Assembly (NCBI GenBank): GCA_964036045.1 | Contig: OZ038392.1 | Coordinates: 33,369,330 to 33,433,329 of the forward strand | DNA: 64,000 nucleotides | Source of the DNA: Eutreptiella sp. 'Long Island Sound 2002' | Lineage: Eukaryota; Euglenozoa; Euglenophyceae; Eutreptiales; Eutreptiaceae | Reading direction: 5' to 3' | Shown: positions 1 to 9,672 of the stretch, in pieces | Position numbering within the stretch: the first letter of the stretch is position 1 | Layout of the letters: each line of letters opens with the position of its first letter | Translations under genes and position numbers: made by a program | The notes under the pieces: generated by a model | The model's input: the letters and a program-made list of their open reading frames with translations, nothing else | Told to the model about the DNA's origin: nothing | Databases searched by the model: none

Positions 1-1355
1 TTTGACCAACCTTCGAAACGCGAAACGACTCGAAATGCCTGCATCACGGGATTGGGCACCGTATGATGTAGGACGTCAGGCAACAAAGTGTGATGGTGGG
101 CCCAATGCTGTGCTATGGTGGGGGGATTGGACGTACGTTGTGTGACGCATTGCACATCCCGGAGTGCATTTAATTCTTCTTTAGAAAAATTTTTGCGATA
201 AAGCATGTTGTGCTAGTTTGTGAACCTCTCAATAAATGACATTGTAAAAATAAGTAGTGTTTGTTGTTGATGTGCTCGCAAAACAACCACGCAATGCCGC
301 GAGACACACCCATACACGCTTACACACTTGAACACAATCATAGCACAGCGAAGGGCTCACGCACAATCATACCAGTTGCCTGATTCATGGGTATGGGGGA
401 AGGAGTAGCATTGGGGCTCTGCTACTTTTGACCGAGGGGTTGACGCCCCTCCTCCTTAACCACAGTTGAAGGGTGGGATTCCCTACCATGCTTTGCACGT
501 TGAGCCGGGGCCGTAGTCTCTCACTTTGTAGAGAGCAATGGTGTCAACAGATCAACGTGCACTGAACTTTTTTGTTCTCGTGTATATTTCTAGACAGTGT
601 ACACTAGAGCTAATTACCCTTACCCTGCGGCGCGCCCGCAGCACGCAGTAAGCGCTCCCTGGGGCATGCAGCGCATCCAAAAAGGGAAGGCTTATCATGC
701 GGTGTGCCCATGAGGGTTCCCCACAGAAACAGTACTCTCTCCTCCTCTTTCATGCGGAGTGTACATTTGTGTTGTTTGGGATCCCGGGGAAAGTCCCCCT
801 TGGCATTACCGCAGCTGTGGGCTGTGGCACGGGCACTGGTCCACTATCCGCCATGTGCCTCCGTGAAGGATAGTGCCACAGGGGGGGGGGGGGGGGTCAA
901 GGGCAGTGATGGGGGGACCACCCCTGTCCCTGTACGGGAGGGGTGCAGTGTGAATAGTGGTCGGTGGCAACCGCACCGCTATGCCCGGCAGAGAGGTCCC
1001 CTACCCCCCGGACCCCCCCCCTTTGAGATTTGAAAGATCTTCGGTGGGTATGTTGCGTGTGGACAAGGCCTGCCCTCCGCCCCCACACAGTGACACCGAA
1101 GGCCAACTGCAGTGCACAACTGATGTGTACCCTTCGGTGATGCAAGACCCCCCCCCCCCCCGCCCCCTGTGTGACATCAGATGTGGAACTGAGTGGTGCG
1201 GGAATGACTGGATGTGAAGCCTCTGCCAATCCTGTGGCAGGGGAGTTGACAAGGGCGCAGGATTCTTGAATGGTGAGCACAGGGCAGATATTCCACTCTC
1301 CCCCACAAAATTGCCCCCCCCCCCCGCCCCCACCCCCAAGGGCGAAAAGAGGTTT
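1..1355. other. Repeat-poor to G-rich intergenic start
   Basis: No supported gene. An AATAAA hexamer at 231-236 could be a polyadenylation signal of a plus-strand gene lying off the left edge, but no coding sequence is visible before it. Long homopolymers occur (G run near 882-896, C runs near 1014 and 1148). Open frames here come from G/C-rich low complexity and I do not regard them as genes. Confidence 0.5.
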
Positions 1356-1411
1356 GCGTGGGGGGGGTGGGGGGGGGTGGGGGGGGTGGGGGGGTGGGGG
1401 GCGGTGGTCGT
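1356..1411. repeat. G-run satellite (GGGGGGGT-like)
   Basis: Successive runs of six to nine G separated by single T residues on the plus strand. The spacing permits G-quadruplex formation. A C-rich run at 1314-1336 lies just upstream. Confidence 0.8.
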
Positions 1412-1573
1412 TCGAGCCCCGTGAAGGAGGGGAGGGGGGGTCTGGGAAAGGGGCTCTCGTGACAGGCCAGTCCAAAGAGGCGAGTCTAAAACCTCTCCTG
1501 ATGACTCACCACCTGCGCCGTGAAGCAGCCTGGAAGATTTTTTCTTCAAAAAAATTTCCCCCATGATACATAC

Positions 1574-1611
1574 CTCAAAATGATCAGCGCATCGTGAATG
1601 ATCATTTTGAG
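1574..1611. repeat. Perfect 13-bp inverted repeat
   Basis: CTCAAAATGATCA (1574-1586) is followed after 12 bases by its exact reverse complement (1599-1611). A related single arm (CTCAAATTGATCAGCGC-like) recurs at about 51858, so this may be part of a dispersed palindromic element. No gene is attached to it. Confidence 0.75.
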
Positions 1612-2257
1612 CTACAAATATTTGGGGGGACCTCAGGACCCCTGCCCCCCTAAACCTCACCCGTCAGCCCATCAGGGGTCCCCGTCACGTGAGGTCTGAA
1701 GGGGGGGGGGGGGGTCCTGGAAAAGAGGTTCCAACGACACCCCCCCCAGCCACAAACCTCTTTCCTTCCACCCAAACGATCCCGATCCATGAAAGCAGGT
1801 CACCCAAAGACACGGCACTGGGCAGTTGTAATTCACGGAGCGACCCCCCATGAGCTGTGGTCCCGTTCTGTGTGCAGGGTATCAGTGGAACAGTACCAAG
1901 GCACAGGGACCCCGTGCGTCTGAGGGCCTTGAGACGAAGGAGGGGAGCGTCAAACTGGCGCCTCCTCAAGTGCTGCTGCAGTACATGCCCCTGGGATACA
2001 TCACCAATGCGTTCCTCACTGCCTTCAACGAGATCAGGTCCTGAACCAGATGCCTTTCCTGAACCGCAACACCAAATGCACGGCGTGCGTTGGGGGGGGG
2101 GGGGGGCTTGATGAGTAACACTTGGTGCTGCGTAGCACCGTCCACATTGGTGGTCGAGAGCACCCTCACATGCTTCGCTGGGCTCCTAGATGCCGCTGGT
2201 ATCAAAGCACTGCTGAACCCGGCAGCAGACTGGACTCTCATGGACCTCCACTCCCCA

Positions 2258-2288
<31 letters not shown>

Positions 2289-2770
2289 GACAAGAGCTGT
2301 GGTATGTTGGCGGCATCTGTACATATGGAGCTGTCTGCCCATTAGGGCTGCCTTCCTGCACCCCCCGATGAGTTTTTGGTCGGGACCCCCTTAGACCTGC
2401 CCCCCCAAACTTGAAACCTTTGTTGGAGGGGGAAGGGGGGGTCACAAAAAAGGGGGGGGTTCCCTTTTTTTGTCAAAAATCATGAACCTTTTGGTTTTTT
2501 TCGATTTTGAGCCAAAAACATGTTTTTGGGTCCCAACTCCAAGGGTTTGTGTCTGTAGAGTGGGACGAGCACTCATGCAGTTTAAATAGTTTTCAGCCCT
2601 TGGTGCTCTGTCAGCGCAGGGCCGAATATTGGACTCATGGTTTGCAGCAGTGCGGAGTAGGGTTTTTGAACCTCGCAGTCGGAGCATGAACGGAATTGAT
2701 ACCTTGGCACACACACACACACACACGGGCGCGCGACTTCTTGAGGGATGCAAAGATCCATGCCTGGGAA
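1612..2770. other. Gene-free stretch with CA microsatellites
   Basis: Contains CA dinucleotide arrays at about 2258-2286 and 2708-2727, several G/C homopolymers and no convincing reading frame. The second CA array lies directly in front of the RNase H remnant. Confidence 0.5.
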
Positions 2771-3380
2771 GATGGATCCGAGATCCGAGGACAAGCAAGA
2801 TTGGGAGTGTATTTTCCACATGGCGGATTCCTGAATGTAAGTCAGCCAGTGGTAGGAGCTCAAACGAACAATAGAAGGAAAGTTTTAGCGGTTTAGGGCG
2901 GCAACACAACGGGTGCCAGAGTTTCAGGAATTGTGTCTATATAGTGAATCAAAGTGGTGTGTGGACATCTTTTCCAATCTGTGTATGTATAAACCCAACG
3001 GGTGGATGGCGCACGGAAAGAAGCCGGTGAGGCACCATGATATGTGGGAAGAGATATATCAGCTGTATCAAGACAGAACAACTCCCATCCCGATGACACA
3101 CGTGTATGGACATAACAAGTTGGTGTATAATGAAGAGGCGGACGCCTTTGCAAAGGCGGGAGCTGCGCTGTCCAAGATGCACAGGCCGAGGTGTGTCATG
3201 GACATGCCACGGGGCAGTCCAGAGGCCACCAGACGAAAGCGGACCAGGGGTAGGGGAATCAAGAGACAGGCAGCGGTGCAGGTGTTAGACGGCAGCATAG
3301 ATAGCGACAGGCCAGGCCAGCTCAATGGCATCAAGAGGTGCCAGGACAATACCCAAAGAACTGCCGAAGGCATGAACTGA
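2771..3380 (+). pseudogene. RNase H (type 1-like) pseudogene, frameshifted
   Basis: Two reading frames together give a recognisable RNase H fold. The first (2771-2893) has the opening DGS motif, a G-V-Y-F strand and a T-N-N-R motif, then hits TAG at 2894. The second, shifted by one base, is open from about 2889 to 3380. It carries SES at 2943-2951, where the family normally has the third acidic residue D, then H-V-Y-G-H (3099-3113) and N-E-E-A-D (3129-3143). RNase H cleaves the RNA strand of RNA/DNA hybrids using four acidic residues. Here the second (Glu of the N-N-R-x-E motif) reads as Lys, the third is Glu, and the frame is broken, so the product would be inactive. A basic tail of about 65 residues follows. 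No reverse transcriptase lies next to it, so it may be a host RNase H or a retroelement relic. Confidence 0.75.
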
Positions 3381-4720
3381 TTGCATGAAAAACCACCCCC
3401 GGCGGGGCAATTGGCAATTGACACACACACACAGGCAGGCAGTGTTCGAAAAAAATGAGTTGTGTAACACTCAACATGGGCAACTAGCGTTCCGGTGTGG
3501 TTTGATCTCAGGGAAGCCACCAAATACCGCGGCGCCGCAGGCAATTGTGCTTCACCTGCCAGAAGGCGTGGAGATTGTCATCGTGCTTGCCTGGGGAGTA
3601 TGTGGGGCTGGGCGCTTGCATGGATAGTTCTGCACTACAGTCACGTGGACCGTGAGGAGGCCCTGTTGTTGGGTGGGCCGAGCACGCACGTAGGCAGAGC
3701 CCAAACAGGGGGGCCGTTGGAAGTGGGATGCACCGATTTGGGACCTTTGGAAGTGGGTTCCGTGGAACCGCGGCGAAGTATTTCCTGGCCTCCCCCTTTG
3801 TTTGCCAGCCAGCAGCACAGGGGACGGCGTGGAGGTCATCCCCGCCCTCTGGGAACCGCATCCACGTGTTTCCTCTGGGAACCGCATCCACGTGTTTCCT
3901 TACCCGGGGGGGGGCCTCCTGCCGCTTCTTCCTTCACCTCAAAAATTTGCCACTCCCCTTGGTCCAGTAGAACGACCCACACCCTGCCCACCTTGTACTT
4001 AGGACCCCTTGAACCTCCCTCTTCTTGGGGGCGGGCTTGGGGGAGGGCCTCAGGGCGGGGGGATGGGGCTGGCTTGCTTGCGCTTGCCTCTCCTTTCTCT
4101 TTTGGGGGCTGCACTCCCCCTCGGTATCCTCCTGCCCCGTCTCCTGCCTGCCACTCTCAGGCAGGGGTCCCTGGTAACCTGGCGTCAGAACTGATCTTGA
4201 CCAACAAGCAGGTCACATGATACTCGTGTGCTGTGCAACATGGTCACCGACCAGGTTTTACGGAACCCCCAAAATGGCTGTGCATTGTTGGGTATGGTTG
4301 GGGTTTGTTTGGTAAAATCGCATAGACCTCGTACACCTGGTGTGTACCTGGTGTGCCATCCCAGTGATGATCTCCTTCATTGCAGTGCAAAACATACACG
4401 GTCGGAAATTTGGGACAGGGTCGAATGTGTGGCGAATTGCGGGGCAAATGTGGGTCATTCACAAAAAAAACACATTTTGGGGTACTGAAAAAAGAATTGC
4501 CGGCCCACATTGCGGAGAAAATGATGGTTTGTGTGGGGATGGCATCCGTGCTGCATGCTCGAGCACAAGTTGTCTGCTGCTGTTGTGGTTGTTGCGCTGT
4601 TGATCATATTACTTCCGGCACGTGCATACCTTACCACTGGTCTGTCGTGTGCTTTGCAGGCGCTGCAGCCCCGTCAGTGTGGCACATGGATGTGCTGGCA
4701 TCACAACCCGCATTCTTCAG
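3381..4720. other. Gene-free stretch with small repeats
   Basis: No convincing gene. A 26-bp direct repeat (CTGGGAACCGCATCCACGTG core) occurs twice in tandem at 3848-3900, and a short CA array sits at 3421-3434. Open frames are G/C-rich and show no recognisable domain. Confidence 0.5.
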
Positions 4721-4857
4721 GCGGTAATTGACGATTTGGTGAAGGTGTTGTACCCTGACATCTTGGGTCCTGATTTGGAGTCTCACCTCAGCCCTCAAAT
4801 CAGTGCCAGTCTGATGTCTGTTGTCTGGGGCTTTTTGTGTGGAGGGAATGGGCAAAT
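4721..4857 (+). CDS. Candidate host exon, unknown product
   Basis: A pyrimidine-rich stretch ending in CAG (4711-4720) precedes a frame reading AVIDDLVKVLYPDILG and on to SVVWG. It is protein-like in composition (mixed hydrophobic, acidic and Pro residues) and unlike the low-complexity frames around it. The donor is not resolved: a GT at 4858 would leave two bases and does not match the phase-0 acceptor of the next candidate exon. Product unrecognised; a helical repeat protein is possible but unproven. Confidence 0.3.
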
Positions 4858-4948
4858 GTGTTCACCAGAATTGTGTGCAGGCACAGTGCGTACAGCCCAC
4901 ATAGTTGGGCTTCTCTTCACACCTCCGAACGTGGCTCTTGTTTTGTAG

Positions 4949-5008
4949 ACGCACGAGACAACGCCTTTTGAAGCCGCTGAAGAGGCCAAGTTCATTAGTT
5001 TTGTCAAG
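4949..5008 (+). CDS. Candidate 60-nt internal host exon
   Basis: A T-rich tract ending in TTTTGTAG (to 4948) and a donor AAG|GTGTGA (5009) bracket exactly 20 codons in phase 0, reading THETTPFEAAEEAKF and then ISFVK. The peptide looks like a genuine amphipathic protein segment, and no comparable peptide occurs in the flanking repeats. It has the same phase as the exon at 32580. If both belong to one gene, the intron between them is about 27.6 kb and is filled with satellites and retroelements. Product not recognised. Confidence 0.45.
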
Positions 5009-5090
5009 GTGTGATGATCTCGGTAGGTGGCTGTCTTCCTGCCACCGTGGGAAGTGCATGCGTGGACAGGTGGGCGGGTGACGTGGTGTT

Positions 5091-5230
5091 CTGTGGTGTG
5101 GTGTGGTGTGGTGTGGTGTGGTGTGGTGTGGTGTGGTGTGGTGTGGTGTGGTGTGGTGTGGTGTGGTGTGGTGTGGTGTGGTGTGGTGTGGTGTGGTGTG
5201 GTGTGGTGTGGTGTGGTGTGGTGTGGTGTG
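5091..5230. repeat. GTGTG pentanucleotide satellite, block 1
   Basis: About 28 copies of a 5-bp unit (GTGTG). Because the unit has no stop codon, it stays open in every frame and yields Val/Trp/Cys/Gly or His/Thr/Pro polymers in translation. These should not be read as proteins. Confidence 0.95.
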
Positions 5231-5980
5231 CCGAAGGCGCTGTTACCAAAAGGCAAAAGGCCGGGATGTCTACCCACGGGTAAAGGTAAACGGGCTGGGC
5301 TGTGTGTGTTGTGTGCGCGCCGTGCGTAAGTGTGTAGGCCTCGGCAGGGGGAGGGGGAGTCGGGGAGACCTGGTGAGTTCGCCTCTGGCGACCGCGCTTA
5401 TTCCAGGAGCTCCCGCTGCACCCCTTCCCTTTCTGCTTGCTGGTGCAGGCGCAGCTCCTGCAACGCCCACGCCATCGTGCTGCCCGGGCCCAGGCGGGCC
5501 TTCAGCAGTGTGGCACGCGCCTTGGCGTGGGCGTGTGGTGTGGTGTGGTGTGGTGTGGTGTGGTGTGGTGTGGTGTGGTGTGGTGTGGTGTGGTGTGGTG
5601 TGGTGTGGTGTGGTGTGGTGTGGTGTGGTGTGGTGTGGTGTGGTGTGGTGTGGTGTGGTGTGGTGTAGTGTGCCGAAGGCTCTGTTACCAGAAGGCAATG
5701 GCTGGGATGTCTACCCACAGGTACAGGTAAACGGGAGGGCTGTGTGTGTAGTGTGTGCGCCGTGTGCAAGTGTGTGGTTTTCGGCAGAAAGAGGAGGAGT
5801 CGGGGAAACGTGGTTGCCTCCCTCCTGGCGACTGCCGTCATCCCAAGAGCTCCCGCTGTACTCCCTCTCTCTCCCCCTGCTGGTGCGGGCGCAGCTCCTG
5901 CAGCACCCACGCCATCGTGCTGCCTGGGCCCAGGCGGGCTTTCAGCAACGTGGCACGCGCCTTGGCATGGGCGTACCAAA
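5231..5980. repeat. Tandem duplication of about 440 bp with GTGTG block
   Basis: A segment beginning CCGAAGGC (5231) and ending in CTTGGCGTGGGCG (about 5532) recurs, diverged, from 5672 to about 5975. The copies are separated by a second GTGTG block (5533-5671, about 27 units). A third partial copy of the first 100 bp sits at 11084-11190, at the other end of retroelement A. On the minus strand the 5400-5530 and 5845-5975 parts both encode an Ala/Arg/Leu-rich peptide, so the duplicated unit includes the tail of element A. Confidence 0.85.
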
Positions 5981-6127
5981 CTCTGATGGACTCCTCGATG
6001 ACATGGCGTATGAACTCTGTCCCTAGCGTGTGGGACCCTGAACACTCCATGTGGGTCCGCTGCATGGAGTGGGTCTGCATAGCTGCTGCCCACTGCTCCA
6101 GTACAGCCGGCTCCCACAGCTGGTGGC

Positions 6128-7525
6128 TCACCGGGGCCGCTCGTTTCCCCACCTTCTGATGGAGCCACTCCGCGAGCCGCTAGCGAGCTGGCTCCCACTC
6201 ATGGGACTGGGCTGAGCAGGCCTAGCCCCACAGAGGAGACACGTGGTGTCCAGCACCGTGTCTCTGTGGGAGGACCGGTGTGCCACGAAAGTCATCGTAG
6301 GGATGTTGTCCATGCGGTGCGCCGTTATGTGGCGTTGCTGGTCACTATCGAACCAGTCGAGGGGGAGCCCACTCCCCGATGTATAGTTCACTCCCCACCG
6401 GGCCTCGTAGCCGGCCCGTGCCGGTATGGTGGCCCGATTCTGCAACCAGTCGCTCAGCGCCGTTGGGGAGAGCTGGCACTGGTCCCGGCAGGTCACCGGG
6501 GGGAGGAAGGAGAAAGGGCGCCGGAGGAGCCACGTCGGGTCGACCCCCGGCGGCTCTTGCGTCGCTGCATCAACTCGGACGTTCAGCTCCGTGATCCAGT
6601 GCGGCGGCGTGGTTACCACGTTGATGGCCGACTTCGGGGAGAGGCGTTTGCCCCCCAGGACAGTGGCGTAAAGGTGGTGTATGCCATCTCCACAGTGGCC
6701 TCCTTCCTGGTACGTTCGGAGGGCCCCCACCGCCGCCTCGGAGTCCGGCACCAGCCACAATACCCCCGGCTGTTGCGCCAGCCTGCGGACGGACGAGAGG
6801 AGTATCATGGCCTCCCCCTCCTGGGAGGTGCCTACCCCGGAGGCCACATGGGTCCAGTAGGCCTCGGGCCCGCTCTGGGCGACTCCTGCCATAGCCATGC
6901 CTGCCTGCGTGGTCCCGGCATCCACTGCGGCTACCGTGCCGCGAAGAGTGGCCAGCGCCGGCAGGTCATGGAACCAAATGCCCAGCTTGACTTCGGGGGC
7001 TAGCACCCGCGGGGGGTCGGTAGCCAGGCCATGTGCTGCCAGGAGGGCCAGGTCCCCATGGTGCTCACGGAGGTTGGTTCGCAAGGCAGGGCCGAGCTCC
7101 GCCATTACTGTGCCCGTCGTACCAAGCAAGTAGTAGAGGAGCCCCTTGTTTGGGTGCCCTGGGCACCTGTGCGCCACACACTCCGCGGGGTACTTGAACT
7201 TTGCCACTGCAGCCGGGGCTATGGCTATCATGGCCACGATGGCAGTGCCATGGTGACGGTGACCAGGGGGGCCTGCGACGCCTGGGCCAATTGCCAGTAG
7301 GCGTCTGCCGGAGGCGCAGACATCCACACGATGGTGGGCGCCCATACCCCCGCGCTCCGCAGATGGTCTAGGGACACATGGTGATGGTCGTCCCATAGTT
7401 GGGCATGCAGGGGCGCGTTGACCCGCACTTGGACGCCCAAAAGGGCCACTAGGAGGCGGTGTAGCCTGGTATCGCTCGGCAGAGCGTCCGGGGGCTGGCA
7501 GCACACCCGGAGCTCCGGCGCCCAA
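6128..7525 (-). pseudogene. RNase H and C-terminal part of element A ORF2
   Basis: A 465-codon open frame; the first 95 or so residues are probably out of frame, and genuine element sequence begins near A-V-A-K-F-K-Y (residues 106-112). RNase H residues are recognisable: VDAGTT (D202), EGEAM (E236/E238), VPDSEAA (D261) and NVRVDAATQ (D319). All four acidic positions are therefore present even though the element as a whole is broken. A stretch with paired His and the pair C-L-L-C follows near the end, resembling the zinc-knuckle region found after RNase H in such elements. The preceding connection sequence is in another frame (7228-7635). Confidence 0.7.
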
Positions 7526-7779
7526 TCTTTGGCCTCCATGGTATCCTTCATGGCCGTTGTCACCTTGATTGGACAGGCTCCGTGGTATACGGTCTCCATC
7601 CGGGTGGTCTTGGCCACCCGGCCTCCGATGACCACTTCCGCCCCGGGGGGGGGGGGGGGGGCGACTCCGCGGGTCCTAGGACGCCAACTTACCCCCCCCC
7701 CAAGGGGCCTCCGGCTGACAGTTAGTTGTCAAAGGTATGAGCCCAAGGAGCCAACGGGCGCCGAAGGCGCCCAATGGGG

Positions 7780-7998
7780 TTATGTAGCCACCTTGCCCAC
7801 TTGTGGGCCTTTTTCTGATTCTGCCCCCCGCTCTGAGGCGGTGGGGATCCCCGAGATGGCAGGGGTGACGTAGCCACTTTGCCCACTTGTGGGCCACTTC
7901 TGATTTTGCCCCCCCGCTCTGCAGCGGTGGGGATCCCCGAGACGGCAGGGGTGACGTAGCCACTTTGCCCACTTGTGGGCCACTTCTGATTTTGCGAC
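7780..7998. repeat. Short tandem repeat, about 84-98 bp units
   Basis: Two to three units contain GGGGATCCCCGAGA, TGACGTAGCCAC and TTGCCCACTTGTGGGCC. The same vocabulary (CCCCGAGAATGCAGGGG, GTAGCATT, GGGCCCC) recurs in the array of about 171 bp at 49.1-51.1 kb and at 51.62-51.77 kb, so this is a small relative of that family. Confidence 0.7.
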
Positions 7999-8217
7999 CC
8001 CTCCTCTTCCTCCTCTGAGGCATCTTCTGGGGCGGAGCGTTCTCGCCCGTTGCAGAGTGTAGGGAGGAGGAACCAGGTGTTTAGTTGGCAGTCAAAGAAG
8101 AGGTCGGCCACCACAGCATATGATTCTGATAGCTCATCAAGTGAAGGTGAGTTATTTAAGTGAGGGCTTTTTCCTCTGCCCTTGTTTGCCGGAGCCCTCC
8201 CCCCCCCCTTACCCCTG

Positions 8218-8400
8218 TTAGCTCAATGCGTAGAAAGTGTTCCAAGGAGCCACTCTTGGTCTTAGGCCCCTCCCTCTGTTAGGTTGATGCGCAGAAAGTG
8301 TTCCAAGGAGCCACTCTTGGTCTTAGGCCCCTCCCTCCTTAGGTCGATCCGTAGAAAGTGTTCCAAGGAATCAATCTTGGTCTCAGGCCCTTCTTTTTCA
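8218..8400. repeat. Three tandem units of about 60 bp
   Basis: Units start at 8218, 8279 and 8339 and share GTAGAAAGTGTTCCAAGGA and CTTGGTCT.AGGCCC. Two of the three periods measure 61 and 60 bp. Non-coding. Confidence 0.85.
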
Positions 8401-8535
8401 TTCCTCGAAACGTTTGGGGAGAAGGCTGGTGCAAGTGTGGTGTAAGCGGGGAGGGGTGATGTACCATCATGGCGGTGTGGTCCGAGGCCACCGCCCCGAG
8501 TTGCTATGACCACACTTTTGCAGCTGCATTCCAAC

Positions 8536-8537
<2 letters not shown>

Positions 8538-8584
<47 letters not shown>

Positions 8585-8585
8585 C

Positions 8586-8632
<47 letters not shown>
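8538..8632. repeat. Compound TA/TG microsatellite
   Basis: A TA run with a short ACATACATA break is followed directly by a TG run. Typical eukaryotic compound microsatellite. Confidence 0.95.
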
Positions 8633-8635
<3 letters not shown>

Positions 8636-9672
8636 ACGTATGTCTTGTGGCATGGTGTAACTCTAATCCCATGGCCGCCTCAGGAGCCCACCCCCCTGAG
8701 GTTCCCAATGTGGCTGGGAATACCCAAGCCGATGATACCCTACCCTCTATTGTGGGAAGGGGCGGTGCAAACTGTCGGATCACACCTGGGCCGCATACCC
8801 AACTGTTCGGAGGTGCCCGACCCCCCCCCCCCCCCGGGAACCGCCCTCCCCGGCGCCCCTCCCAGAACCCCACCCCCTCCCAGAACCCCACCCCCTCCCA
8901 GAACCCCACCCCCTCCCAAAACCCCCCCCCTCCTAGGCCCGCCCCCCCCCAAGGGGCCTCCGGCCGACAGTTAGTTGGGGGGATAGTTGGCGTCCAGAAC
9001 CGAGGGGTCGCCCCCCCCGGGACTTCTGCCGGGTACGCGGGCACGGCGCCCGGGATCCAGTCCTTGGGCGCCGTCTGCCACCGCGGCGGAGGCACCCTCA
9101 GCAGGGGCGCCAGGACGGCGCCGTGGCGGGCCAGCCACGCCCTAAGGCCGGGGATACCCTTGCGGGCTGGCGCCCGCTCCTTAAGGGCGCGCTCCCCTTT
9201 GCCGCGGCGGTCTGCCGTGTACAGGTCTCCCAGGTGGTGGTATCCCAGGGCCAACACCGTTTCATAGACGGTCGGGGGGATGATCACCTGTACGACATCG
9301 CCGTACTGGGTCGGGTACACCTCCACCTGGGGGCGGGGGCCGCCGCTGCCCATGCCCAGGGTCTGCCCGGGCCTCGTACCAGGATGGGCTCGGCATCCAC
9401 ATGGGCATGGACACTTTATCCACTACCCGCTGCAGTGTAGTGCTGAGGTGGGGGCACCACGGGAGGTGCCCCCACCGCGGGTGGCGGGTGTACTGCCCTG
9501 GGGTGTGCACTGCAGGGCGCCCCCTTCTGAGAGCATGGTGTGCCTGGAGGGCATAGGTGGGACTCTCGAAATTCTTTCTTGGCCCAGGCACCCTGCCGGA
9601 CCCATTCCTGACTGCAGCCTGCCACGAGTGTGAGGACCGGGTCAGACCCTGGCAACCATGCTCCCAAGGGCC

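Larger units (their letters stand above)
7637..9025. repeat. Rearranged insert bounded by inverted and direct repeats
   Basis: This block interrupts element A. Its ends are inverted copies of about 40-50 bp: GGACGCCAACT at about 7679-7689 matches AGTTGGCGTCC at about 8981-8992 in inverse orientation, with similarity continuing outward through the C/G runs. Just inside, a segment AAGGGGCCTCCGGC followed by GACAGTTAGTTG is directly repeated (7701-7727 and 8950-8977). Between them lie 84-bp units (7780-7990), three 60-bp units (8218-8400), TA/TG microsatellites (8538-8632) and a 17-bp CCCAGAACCCCACCCCCT repeat (8866-8935). Confidence 0.65.

Noticed and set aside
5103-6026. Long frames of Val-Trp-Cys-Gly or His-Thr-Pro repeats
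   Set aside because: Translation of the GTGTG satellite in stop-free frames on both strands; no start or domain of its own.
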